From: Humulus lupulus
Taxonomy: Eukaryota > Streptophyta > Magnoliopsida > Rosales > Cannabaceae
Reading direction: 5' to 3'
Length of the DNA: 64,000 bases
Assembly (NCBI RefSeq): GCF_963169125.1
Contig: NC_084796.1
Location: 88,458,888 to 88,522,887 of the forward strand
Part shown: piece by piece, positions 10,509 through 21,320 of the stretch
Numbering within the stretch: the stretch's first letter is position 1
Layout: each line of letters begins with the position of its first letter
Translations under genes and position numbers: made by a program
The notes under the pieces: generated by a model
The model's input: only the letters and a program-made list of their open reading frames with translations
What the model was told of the DNA's origin: nothing
The model's database searches: none

Positions 10509-11784
10509 AGATCACTTTTAAGTGATTGTTGACTGGCCGGTACAGGCACGAACTGCCCCTACCATTGACCAGCTCAAGTTAGCTATATTAATTATGCATA
10601 GGCATGAATTGCCCATTTATTGTAATAATTAGTATTTATGAATGTAAGTTATAATTGTAGTGACACAGCTTATATGGTTAATTTTTAATCAATAAGACAC
10701 CATTTTTTGTCCATTTTTACAAGCCTTACTTTACAATGATTATCTTGCTAACTAGTGATGTATTTCACGGATTGTTGGCAGTGTATGAAACCTTTATAGG
10801 TTTTGGCAAACCCAGGTGGTCCCGAACATGTTATTAAGAGCAACTCCAGTCAGTTGGCAAGTGACCAAGAGGATAACCCAAGAGTTATGAATCCTGCTCG
10901 GTCACTTGGGGGGCACCATAGTCATACATGGACAAACAAAGGAAAAAGCGTGTAATTACAAGGACTTAAAAATGTTAATTTTTATTAATGTTAAAGTGCT
11001 TGCGCGTTGCTTGATATGTACCAAGCAACAAAAAAAGCCATAAAACAATTTCTGTAGATGGGGTTGAACCGTTTTTGTTTACAACTCATTCAAAAAAATT
11101 GAACAACTTCGACAAACAAAGTCGCATAGCTCCAGAAAATAGTATGCCGAGCAGTTATATAAAATAAGATACGAGCATATCAGTCAAATTGAGAAGCATT
11201 TCATAGATAAGTGTTAAGATTTCTCAAGATTAAAGGTTGCTCGACTCAACCATGCTGTCTTTACAAAAATAAAAGGTTGCTCATGATTGAAAGCTGCTGG
11301 GCTCAGCCATTTTTTGTCTCTACAAAAAGAAAAGAAAAGGTAGGGATGTTAAGTACTTCAATGGTCTTGAGGCTGGTCACTTGGTTGGTCTTGGGGCAGG
11401 ATGACATGTGGGTCTTGAGGCTGGTTGGCAGGGAGAGAGGTGTCAGCTGAAGCATTCAGATCGGAGGGTAGAGCAGAGTCCTTGGGGGCTAGTGTATTAA
11501 CATGCTCCCCCACATTATATTGTTCGTTGACAGAGAAAGCAGGATCCTAAACAACTGGAATCTATTTGGTAGACACAGTCTGGGCCTCAGCTTGCTCTCG
11601 CTTAGTACAATACTGCATAAGCTCATCAAAAGCCTCTCTCAGATAGCTATAGTCGGCCCCCTTATTGTGCACCTAGAAGTTGTAGAAGGTACTCATGCCA
11701 AAAGCCTTGTAGGCCACGACATCGGTGACCCTTACAGCTTTCTCAGCATTTAGGGCCTCCTCCAAGTCTTCTTTTTCCTTCTAG
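10509..11784. other. Non-coding 3' region of element B between pol and antisense gene
   Basis: No supported gene. The stretch holds the internal polypurine-like motif at 10902-10916, enclosed on its left by an inverted repeat (AAGTGACC at 10859, GGTCACTT at 10900). It also holds a small duplicated module on the minus strand at 11235-11335, in which TTTTTGTARAGACA is followed by ATGGYTGAG. The latter resembles the GTAAAG motifs beside the stem-loops at the same place in element C. Confidence 0.55.
10902..10916 (+). other. Internal polypurine-tract-like motif, element B
   Basis: TCACTTGGGGGGCAC lies about 400 bp downstream of pol and 4.8 kb upstream of the true 3' polypurine tract AACTTGGGGGCAAA (15695-15708), which it resembles. 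A matching motif lies at the same relative place in C (20986-21000) and probably F (28729-28746). Confidence 0.5.
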
Positions 11785-13762
11785 ACTGCCCTCCCCTCCT
11801 CAGCGTTGTTTAGGGCTATTTGCTTGAGTTTCTCCACCCTTGTCTCCAACCAGTTGACATATAACTCACTTTGCTCAGCGACAACTTTGAGATCCTCATT
11901 CTCTGTCGAGAACTGCTTTGCAGTCTTTTTCAGCTCCTGGATTTGTTGGGAGGTGCCTTTAGTGTCTTTGGTCACCTGTTCAATCTGGGCTTTCAGAGAG
12001 GCGTTCTCTTCAGATTCCTTCAGCAAACTGCCCACCTGGTTGTTCACCATCTTGACCCAGTAGTAAGCATAGCCAAGCGCCAAGAAGCCTTGCAACACTA
12101 AAGGAAGGAAGTCATAAAAATTAACAAAGAGGAGAAATTGACAAAACACTGAGCAGATAAAGGACTTACCTTGACGACATCCTAGAGACCATTACTGGTA
12201 ATGTTCTCCAGAGATCTTGTGCCCAGGCCAGCCATGAGTTCTCTGAGCAGCGGATACCTTCTTTACGTGCGCCTGATGGATTGCCAAGGCTTTCTTCAGG
12301 TGTTCGTTGGGCTCCACCATAGGATTTTCAACGTCACCCTCTTGAGCCTGACTCGGGGCAGAAGGCTCCTTTGCAGGGGCAGCAGGGACGGGCTCCTCGG
12401 TAGAGGCTGCTTTGCCTTTGCCCTGGCAAGTTTTGATTGAAGAAATATGTCTCTCTGCTTTTTCCAGCGGGGTGTTCAGCTTCTTGAGTGCGGCGGTCTT
12501 CTTGTGAGCCTTTTCTGTCTGCTCGGTGGTCTCGGTAGGGGGATCAATTTTTTGGCGCTTAGCTGAAGGAGTCTCTCCACCAAAATTACTCATTAGTCTC
12601 TGGACGAACTACTTGAAGAAAGCAGATGACATATCTACAAAACAAAAACAAGAGGTCAGAAAGCCAAACGAGCAGGTTCGAAATATGCAGAAATAAACAA
12701 GCAGATTATAAATAAGTGCAAATAGGCGGTGTTAGATCACCCTCTATTGCTCCCTCAGAGCAGCCAGTGGCCCCAAGTGGGGTATCCTCATCGTTCTCTG
12801 ACGAGTCGAGATCCATATGCTCAACCATGATCTCTTTCCCCTTTCTGTGTTGGGGGGCAAGTTTAGCTTGAGGAGCACTTTGCTCAGTGGTCTCCCTGAT
12901 AGAGATGCCAGCCAAACTCCGAGTGCGATGTGCAACGCAGGGTCTGGTAGGAGGTACAGTGGTGTTTTCTGTTTCTTGCTGGGTGACATTTGGCTGGGTG
13001 GTTATTTACTGGGCGACTGTTTGTTGGGTGTACTGCCCTTACTCTTTGCCTTAGGGTTAGGATAGAGTCCAGCACATACAAGTCTATCCTCAGCGGCCTT
13101 GGCGGGGGCTGGACTTGAGGTCGAACAGATAGTTTACTTCCTGCACGAAGGGCACTGACCAGCCCTCGGATTTATACAAGACATACAAGGCAGACAGAAA
13201 CCTAATACCTGTAGGGCTAATTTGGGTATGGAAAATCCCAAAATAATCTGCCACACTTTGACAGTATGGTGGTAAGGGCAAGGTGGCACCAGCAATAATA
13301 TGGTACCTGCTCTAGGCGCATAACCCGAATCTAGGATTCTCTGCCCTCTGCTAGGCAATGGGCTTGAGAATGGTGGCACTCCTAAGTTTGAAATGCTCTT
13401 TGACGTTCTTTAGTTACTTGTCGGAAATGGTGCTAGCGGGAGCCGAGTATAGGGGGGCTCTTTCATCTCCCGCGACGGGTTTAAAATAGCCTCAATATAA
13501 ATCTCCATGGCATATTCTAACTCAGAGCCTTCCTCCTAGCTATATCTGACTGGCCCTTCATTAGAGGGCGGTGCCTCTTAATTTCCAGTGAGGGTAGCAC
13601 AACGGGCCATGTGGGGATTCAATGCATCGTCCGCACGAGCAATATTCTTTGTCCAGGCCATATTAATCAGCTGACAAAGGGGCCTTTTAGGCTGGTCAGT
13701 ACCTCCGCATGGTGATTGTGGTGACAAGTGGATATCAACTCGGTGATCACCTCCCCAGTGGT
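11785..13762 (-). pseudogene. Antisense gene of element B, Transposase_28-like
   Basis: The gene lies opposite to pol and converges on it. Starting from a likely acceptor at 13763-13768, the domain exon is best seen at 13281-13090: LPPYCQSVADYFG, then QISPTGIRFLSALYVLY and VNYLFDLKSSP, matching the homologous gene in C. An Arg/Lys/Pro-rich linker exon follows (12593-12192, MSNFGGETPSAKRQK). Next comes a donor of the form CAAG/GTAAG (~12175) and a coiled-coil exon at 12107-11785 (GSLLKESEENASLKAQIEQ). The acceptor before that exon reads TTGCAA where C has TTGCAG. Frames shift within the domain, so it is a pseudogene. Function is unknown; the family is known only as a plant retrotransposon-associated domain. 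Confidence 0.7.
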
Positions 13763-15146
13763 CTGCACGTACAATAAAAATGGGGAAAGGAAGAGGTGAG
13801 AGCATCGAACAACACTGGTCTGTGTATACATTTTGTATTATACTGACTAGTATAAAATGATGAACAGTGAGAAGCACCGACTAGCAAATAAAGCAGATCA
13901 AAGAAGAAGAAGTGCCGAGGAAACGAAAAAATTTCAAATTTTTTTTCAAGAACTGTTATTCGTGTTCTTTAAGAACACCAAACACAAATCAGTCAGAAAA
14001 AGGCACCGTGAGGCGTATTTTCATGAAATCAAAGGCTAATACGAGTAGCCCATTCCTAGAATTACCCAAAACATTCATTCAAACCTAGATTCAAGCAACA
14101 TGCAAATACCACCCACGGCTACAGTAAAGAACGCAGACAGAGAAAAAGGAAAAAAATTTCTCACACACAATGCCAAGTTAATGATCGTGAAAATATATAT
14201 ACGCAAGTGCACGCAATCGATTCAAGTAATAGCAGGTTAACATAAATCGATTCCTATTCTTTTTCAAAATATAAGATGTCATCCTATATGCAGGTTTTCT
14301 ACATCTCTGTGATAAACTTAAACATATAGTAGGCATTAAGCATGGAAACCTAATTACTACACAAGCCATACAGGTACTTTCGTCCAATATGCAACCTATG
14401 TTTATATAATGATAGCATATTCAATTCCCATCTTTCGAATTTTGAATCAAAATCATAAATCAAGCAAATATTGACCAGATATTTACTAGCATTAGGCATA
14501 CATTATATAGATTAGAATAGAGAAGAAAAATCAATAGAACATCATAATTAAATTAGATAGAACTCCAAGTAACTACATTAAACCCTAGATAAAAATGTTT
14601 AGTTCATATTAGACAGGACTAAATCAACAAAATAATAATTCAGAAACATAAGATTCAAAAACTTGAAGAAGAAAGAAAAATATAAAAATGTAGAGCAACT
14701 AGTCTAAGAATCAAAATTAGTCTCTAAAAACGTAATTAAAATCTGACCTAATTCCCCTTGTAGGTCTAATTCCTTTCAGCACTAATTCCTTTCAGCATCC
14801 CTGTGTTTTTGACTTGCCTAGAGTCACGACTTATAAGCTCAAGTTGCAGCCCTAATTCCATTATTTCTCAAATTAGGTCTTTCAACCTCGTCTCTTCATC
14901 ATAAACTGACTTTTACTCATCCTTAGCATCCTTTTGAGTTGAACAACCACCAAGAGCTTCATTTTTCCACCATTTTATGTTCTTTTTACATTTTTCTCAT
15001 GATTCACCACACCAACCTACAACAAGGACAAACAAAAGTGTAATCTTGCACAAAACACACATAAAGACTCAAGATTACCACAAAACACATTCTAAAACGA
15101 CACTAAAATGAAATTATCAGTTAAATAGAGAGGTTTGGAAACTTAC
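13763..15146 (-). other. Leader intron of the antisense gene, element B
   Basis: On the minus strand a strong donor (CTGCAA/GTAAGT, GT at 15146-15145) is followed by ~1.4 kb of AT-rich sequence without a convincing reading frame, then an acceptor GTGCAG at 13768-13763. Elements C and D have shorter introns in the same place. Small open frames here (13857-14039, 14178-14387) have no recognisable content. Confidence 0.5.
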
Positions 15147-15325
15147 TTGCAGTAGGAGTATGGCACTAGAAACGTGTTCGTGGTGTGAAGGTGGTGAGAC
15201 ACAGAAATTGAGGCACAAACTAGCTCTCGAACAGATTGGGAGGAGGAGGTTTAGGGTTTTTGGTTTGGCTCTGGTTTGCATAAAGTAAAGAAGAAGGTGA
15301 AAAGAGAAGAAAGGGTTGGACACCT

Positions 15326-15343
15326 CTATTTATATATAAAAAA
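15326..15343 (-). promoter_or_regulatory. TATA box of the antisense gene, element B
   Basis: The minus strand reads TATATATAAATAGAGG, a strong plant TATA box, about 180 bp upstream of the leader donor at 15146. It lies about 370 bp from the 3' LTR and points away from it. Confidence 0.55.
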
Positions 15344-15694
15344 ATGAGCTTCGCCCTACCACAATTTAATGCATCTGTCCACTCAGCAATCTCCTCAGCT
15401 GTTGCCAGCCCGCCTCTCTCACCAATCACGTCTCCTCAACTGCCTCACATGTTAGCTCACCCTTCGGTAACTGCACAACCGTCAGTACAGTTTTTAAGAG
15501 AGGCCATCATGATGCTTTATGGTTCCAAAAAGAGGAGGGAAAGAGTGAAAAGTCATTTCTTGGAAACTTGAAGAAATACCAAGGCTATTAATTGTACTAG
15601 ATGCTATGTCATGTAGTAAGGAGCATATACCCCTGACCAGGCTGGACATGGTGGTCCCTAGAAGAAAGTTTCCATGCTGCTTAGCACCATTGCA

Positions 15695-15708
15695 AACTTG
15701 GGGGCAAA
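15695..15708 (+). other. 3' polypurine tract, element B
   Basis: AACTTGGGGGCAAA directly precedes the 3' LTR start TGTTATCC. It is the expected plus-strand primer site and has near-identical counterparts in C and D. Confidence 0.85.
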
Positions 15709-16433
15709 TGTTATCCCAAAAATTGACATATCTGATGTGGCACTAAGCTTGGACACGTGGAGTAGGTTGGGCAGACCCCTTAGCAGGTTGGTCGGTGTAT
15801 ACCTATAGGGTATATGACAAGTTACTGCTCGACATACTATCACCAGAGGCTCAGTTGCTCGGTATGATGGACAACCAAACCTGGTCAGTGAGAAGAAGTT
15901 ACACTCTTTGTTAGAAGTTTGCAAGAATCGCATAGCCACCCGCAGAGGGTGCCTAACAGCCCTGAATACTCGCTCAAGCCTCCTAACAACTAGGACTGTA
16001 ATTACCTACAGGAATAATTAGATTTTTCCATCATCATTTACGATGTGTGCAACTCTTGGGCCGGCATAACATTATAAATACAAACCCTCCACCATAGTGG
16101 AGGGGGTTCAAGAACTTGCCTACCGACCAATATTTAGAAACATACTGGACAACCTATTTTCATACCTAGCAGCGATTCTGCCTCATTGTGTTGTCATAGA
16201 AATCCACTTGTAATCCCGTATGATCTTGTGTAAACCTTTAAGATTAATACAAATCTAAGAGGAAGTAGGTCATTACCAATCCTTGGGGCCGAACCTCTAT
16301 AAATTCCAGTGTTCTTTATTATTTATTGCTCATCATTACTAGGTTCTTGGATCATTTATTGTTCATTGATTGTTCTACTGAAAGCTCTTGAATTAATTAT
16401 TTTGACTTCGCCTCGGATTGCTAAAATACCGGT
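15709..16433 (+). repeat. 3' LTR of Tat element B (main part)
   Basis: The LTR starts TGTTATCCC after the polypurine tract and continues to 16433. Element C follows, and the LTR is completed by CAACA at 28223-28227 (about 730 bp in all). A TATA box (ATTATAAATA, 16071-16080) precedes a perfect 8-bp stem with a 4-base loop (CCCTCCAC-CATA-GTGGAGGG, 16085-16104) at the likely start of transcription. The LTR is homologous to that of A. Confidence 0.85.
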
Positions 16434-17054
16434 TGTTGACCCTTGATTTGGCCAATGACACGGAGTCAAGAATACGACAAGAAATATGATAATAATAATA
16501 AATGTAATCTAATGGTAAAGAATAGACACAAACGATTTATAGTGGTTCGGCCCCAATGAATGGTAATGACCTACGTCCACTTAGTGCTATTATTAATATT
16601 GAATCCCAATGTCGTGATCAAAGAACTAGGGTTCTTGAGTTTCACAAGCCTTAGGGGAAATACAATTATTTGGAGGATAATCACACTGTATGCTCTTTCT
16701 CTCAGTACTCAGGAAAAAGATAAAAAAGCCAAAATGTCCCATCCTTGAGCTATTTCATGCATATATATAGGCTCAAGGGGGGTTACATGGGCCAAAGGGC
16801 CTTCACTTTCCTTAATATCCGTGTATCAAGGTAATAAAGAGGAAATAATCAACGTAATTATTATAAGATTACAATCTTTAAAGGAAATAAACCTAATCAT
16901 ACGACCAGACTGGTCATATCTAATCGTGAAGTATGGTGAAGCAATGTGTAGCTGGTCGATCATTGAACATCACCTCCTTGTTTTGACTCTGCCACGCGTC
17001 AACCACGTGTGAGAAATCCTTGCCACGTCATCAGCAACCATTTTTGGGTAAACA
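16434..17054 (-). repeat. 3' LTR of element C
   Basis: 621 bp, bounded by TGTTGACCC and GGGTAAACA. The minus-strand TATA (CTATATATATGC, around 16760-16771) is enclosed by a perfect 8-bp inverted repeat, CCTTGAGC at 16743-16750 and GCTCAAGG at 16771-16778. The 5' LTR keeps the same arrangement. Confidence 0.93.
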
Positions 17055-17070
17055 TTTGCCCCCCAAGTTT
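17055..17070 (-). other. 3' polypurine tract, element C
   Basis: The minus strand reads AAACTTGGGGGGCAAA directly before the 3' LTR start TGTTTACCC. It is the plus-strand primer site of the element. Confidence 0.88.
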
Positions 17071-17285
17071 ACTTTATTGCGTCCAGCATAAAGTAAACTT
17101 AGGAAAATGACCCTTCGCTCACCCCACCAAATCTGTCAGAGCTGCCCATGCCTTCTCGAAAAATGGTAACCAATCATGTCCAATCAAGTCTTTTCGGTTT
17201 CCCAAAAAATTGTCTGACGGCTATTGCACTTCCCCATACTTTGAAAGAAGTAATTCCATGATTACCTCTTTTACGGCGCCACGAT

Positions 17286-17471
17286 CACTATAAATAATAC
17301 CCCAAAATCACATTTTTACTTTTTACCTTTCACTCGCCTTCTCTTCTTCAAGAACTTTTAAAGAACTTCGACCTTCAGAGCTTAGAAAACCCAAAAGCTT
17401 TCATCACTAACCTAAGGAACTTTTGCTCAGACGTTCAAAACGTTCGTCTTCATACTCTAACTTTCATCCAA
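17286..17471 (+). promoter_or_regulatory. Promoter and leader exon of the antisense gene, element C
   Basis: CACTATAAATAATACC at 17286-17301 is a TATA box about 230 bp from the 3' LTR and pointing into the element. A CT-rich leader follows (17320-17471), ending at a strong donor (CCAA/GTAAGT, GT at 17472-17473). A likely acceptor TTTTAG is at 17898-17903. The same TATA-leader-GTAAGT order is seen in B and D. Confidence 0.6.
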
Positions 17472-17903
17472 GTAAGTTCCTCGAATCTTTCTGTCGTTTG
17501 GGATGCCATGCAAAACCTTCTTATACCTGTTTTGTCTCTGAGCTTTTGAATGTTCTTGGTTGAAGTTGTTTTGGGGTAAGTGGGTATATTGATCGATATT
17601 TGATAGGGTAGTGAAATAATGTTTTATAGGTGATAGGAGTCAGTTTGGTAGTTAAGATTGTAGATTTAGGGCGTAAAATCGAAGTAAAAATTCGAGTTTT
17701 AAGCTAACTGAAAAATTGGGTTTTTCCCTCCCTTTCAGAGTCGAAGAGTTTTTCCTGGAAAACTTTTCACTTTTGCCTTTTAATCTATTTTCCAAACTGT
17801 TCACTTGAAATACAGTGTTTTTATCAGAATGATGTTGGTCATATAAAAGCTTAGCTTTTATACACGAGCAGCGTTATTCCAACTTTTAAACACAAGGTTT
17901 TAG

Positions 17904-20632
17904 GCCTTAAATTCTCATCTCCCCCTTTTCTGTTCGCAACTTTTCATGCAAAATCCATGGGGAGGTGAGAGGTCTATTGACGATGACTTGCTGGCCCAAT
18001 TACTTGAAGACAAGGAGCAACTGTCGCTGTTGATACTAGAAATTCCCTTTTCTCGCATTACCCCAAACACTCCATCGACCCCACCTCAAAATATGGGTCG
18101 AGTAAAATCCAAAGCCCAGAAAAGGAAACTGTTCGCTTCTCCTTTAAATTAGCCTACTCCTCGGGCTGAAACTCCTTCGACCAGTGGTCAGGAAGAAAAC
18201 ACCCGCGACCCTGCTATCCAAACTCAAGCCCAACTTCAAAACGCCATTCAACCAGATGTTGAATGGTATGTTGCCCCTCCTAGCCGAGTAACAGTCAGGA
18301 TGATTGTCAATTACATTAAAAAATACAGACTTCCTGGGGTGACCCTAGTCCAACCTACTAGAGACCAATGGGCGAATCTGCCTGGAGGCGCCTATAGCAC
18401 CTGGTCGAGATATTACATTGAGGCAGGAGCGATCCTGCCTCTCCATCCTTTTTTCCAAGGAGTGGCCAACTACTTTGGGGTCGCTCCTTTCCAAATAACC
18501 CCAAACGGGTATAGAATGCTCTCTGCACTCTATATCCTTTATAGCCATAAGAAATGGCCTGTCCCCACACCACACGAGGTCAACTATCTGTTCGACCTAA
18601 AATCCAACCCCAATCAAGAAAACATGGGGTTCTTCCACTTCTGTCACCAGGAAACGTCCCGAACTTTCCGGAGTGATACAACCTTTATATCCAATGTGGG
18701 GAAGTACCATCTGGAGTACTTTCTGACTACAGACATGGTTGCCAACCATCTGGCCTTCACCCAAGGAGGTAATATTTTAACTCCTCTGGTCATTTATTTT
18801 TCTTTATTTCTTCTTTCATTTCCCTTAGATTTTTAGTGCCTTTCAGGCCCATGGCTGCAACCGGCTCCCACTCCAGACATGGAATTCCGATTAGCACTCT
18901 TGGCCAGCATGACTGACATAGAGAAGAGCGTCAAGCATCTGGTCACAGAGGCTAACTTGAGGCTGATCAGGCTATTGGCACCTCACCAGGATGTGAGGGA
19001 GTCAATAGCGAGGAGTGCCACCGGCGAGGAGATTCCCGAGCAAGACCCAGACGTGTCGCAACCTCAAAGGAGGAAGACACCTGGAGTGACAATCAGGAAC
19101 ACTCCAGCACCCCGCGAGCTGCTGCTCCTCCAGATCCACTAGGAGAGGGAAAAAAGAAAGCTACCGAACCCTCTGCTCCCATTGACGAGTCCTCGGATGA
19201 GAACGGTACTGTTTTCTCATTCTTAGATAGTTTTCCAATTTCCTGTCACTTGTTTGACGGGGAAAACAACTTTAAGTATACTCCAAACTTAAATTCAGAT
19301 TTCTTCCAGGCAGTATGTAGTTCAGTAAGTAATGTAGCGACCAGTAGTTGTAGCACGGGTACTTTACTTATAATCTCCTTACTTTCTTTTTTAGTTCCAT
19401 CTATATATCTTGTCTCACTGCTCGTATTGTTTCCTTTTGTGCAGATATGTCATTTGAAGACGTATTTGAATATTACAAGGCCGCTGCTGCTTCCTTAGGC
19501 AGGAAGAAAGACAACAAGAGGACTCGGGGAGAGAGCAGCAAAACTGCCTCAAAGAAGGCCCAGACCGTGGGTCCTTCAGAAGCTGTTCCTTAGAAGGAAA
19601 ACATGCCACCTCCGTCTCCACTTGCCCAGTCGGCCTCAACGCCACCGGCCGACCAGCATTCCACTCCTGCAGCACTGGTCGATCAGCATCCCACTCCTTC
19701 GGCACCTTCTAACCAGACACATCGCACTCAGCCCGAAGGCTCCCTATCCAACACCATGGTCAGCTCAGCCAAGGAGAGAATATACAAGCTTTCCAAACAC
19801 AAACGTAGTCAAGAGGCCATCGATGGCACCATCTCCATGGAGACCGACCAAATACTAAATTGAGGGTTGAATGAGATAGTCAGTGTAAGTTGCTTTTTGT
19901 TACTGAGTAATTTACTTTTGATTTTCTGCCCTCGCCTTATTCTTTTCATCTGGTTGCAGGGATTTCTGACCATGACTGCTGGCTGGCGTTGTGCGGGTGC
20001 AATGGTGTCCCAGACCAAAAACTTCGACACCAAGCTCACTGAGGCCATGAAAGCACTCGAGGGGAAAAATGCTGACCTGCTCGAGAAGAACACTGAGCTG
20101 GCCAAGCAGAACGGCGAACTGCTCGAGAAAAACGTGGAGCTGACCAAGATGAATGATGAACTGCTCGAGCAAAAATCCACGCTGACCGAGGAGCTGTTGG
20201 AAAGCCGGGATGCCCTGAAGAAAGCCAAAGAAGATAAAGAAAAATTCAGGGAAAGCGCCAAACTCAATTACCAACAATCCAAACAACTTGAGCTCGATCT
20301 GATTGCGAGCAGACAGGAGACAGAGGAGCTGGAAAGGCACGTGAAGGAGCTTGAGGAAACTGAAGACAAAAACTTGGAGAAGTACAAGGAAGCCACCCAC
20401 CTTTGCTTCTACGAGTTTTGGAAGCACAACTGAAAGGCCAACTTCAGCTACCTGTTTGAGTGCTTGAGACGGACTCTAATGTCCTAGTGCGCCATTTGCC
20501 TGAAGGAAGAAGAAAGGTCTAGAATTCCTGCTTCCCCAGAGATTTCCCTGGAAACAGGGATAGATGGCGTAGATAATGAAGCTGGCGCTGCTGTCGACCA
20601 GGACGCTCCTCAAGACCCTCCAGCCTCATAGT
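17904..20632 (+). pseudogene. Antisense intron-containing gene of element C, Transposase_28-like
   Basis: Coding starts at ATG 17946. One frame runs to about 18767 with a TAG at 18150; the domain lies at ~18400-18640 (AGAILPLHPFF, APFQITPNGYRML, WPVPTPHEVNYLFDLKS). A donor AAGGAG/GTAATA and acceptor TTTCAG/GCCC (18847) join in matching phase to the exon at 18848-19204. A donor at 19205 (GTACTG) and acceptor TGCAG (19443) join in phase to 19444-19878, and GTAAGT at 19885 with TTGCAG at 19960 leads to a coiled-coil exon (19961-20433, repeated LLEKN..EL units) and a tail to 20632. Breaks: TAGs near 18150 and 19591, a frameshift near 19113, TGAs near 19861 and 20431. The protein would have an N-terminal conserved domain and a C-terminal coiled coil; its role is unknown. 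Confidence 0.75.
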
Positions 20633-20665
20633 CTTTTTTCCTTTTTTCTTTCTATCTTTTGGATA

Positions 20666-20779
20666 CACGACCTACGGGTCGTGATGTAAAGACAATTACT
20701 TTTTTAATTACAAAATTTTATTGCTGCATGGGCAGCTTTTACTTTTAACAAAAAATTACATCCGAGCAGCGACTGCTCG
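20666..20779 (+). terminator. Two stem-loops at the 3' end of the antisense gene, element C
   Basis: CACGACC-TACG-GGTCGTG (20666-20683) and CGAGCAG-CGA-CTGCTCG (20763-20779) are perfect 7-bp stems. Each is followed within two or three bases by TGTAAAG. They lie 34 and 131 bp after the last stop, between the two convergent genes. A role in 3'-end formation or RNA stability is inference; 'terminator' is the nearest category. Confidence 0.45.
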
Positions 20780-20985
20780 CGGTGTAAAGGAATTCCTCTA
20801 GATATTATAATATTTGCATTTTATCATAACATTTGTTCACATGACCGAACCTAGCATAATACTTTGGTTTGATTTAACAAAATACAAATTTTGAAAAATA
20901 CTCTAAGTACCTTAGCATGCTTTCACTTATTTTGCTCATGTGTTTACATACCTTTAGATATGCTTTGCTTACTAGATGCCTTATA

Positions 20986-21000
20986 TGCCCCCAAGTGATT
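20986..21000 (-). other. Internal polypurine-tract-like motif, element C
   Basis: The minus strand reads AATCACTTGGGGGCA, about 320 bp after the pol stop. It resembles the true polypurine tract at 17055-17070 and matches the internal motif of B. An inverted repeat CAAGTGA/TCACTTG (20992, 21022) brackets its edge. Confidence 0.5.
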
Positions 21001-21320
21001 GAGGAGCTTTAGGTCCTTGGTCACTTGCCTTGACCAAAACCTGTTCAAACATTACTGCTCGAAGCAAAGGAATTAAAATGGTAATACAGCAAAACGACAC
21101 ACGTAATGAGCAAATACTTGTAATAGATACAATAATTGGCAAGAATGACTGGCCGCGCACAGTCCCTTATATTTCTCGTAATAAATGGACAAAACGTGTC
21201 TGTACGAGTGATCAATAAAATCATACACTTATAAGCGATTAGTCACATAAAATGACCAACCCTTTTTCACAACTTGTAAAAAGTAAAATTAATACAAGCC
21301 AATTCTTTAAGAAGAATTGC

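Noticed and set aside
13857..14387. Small frames in the 1.4-kb stretch upstream of the B antisense gene
   Set aside because: Low-complexity Lys/Arg or unrelated residues with no motif. The stretch is better explained as a leader intron.
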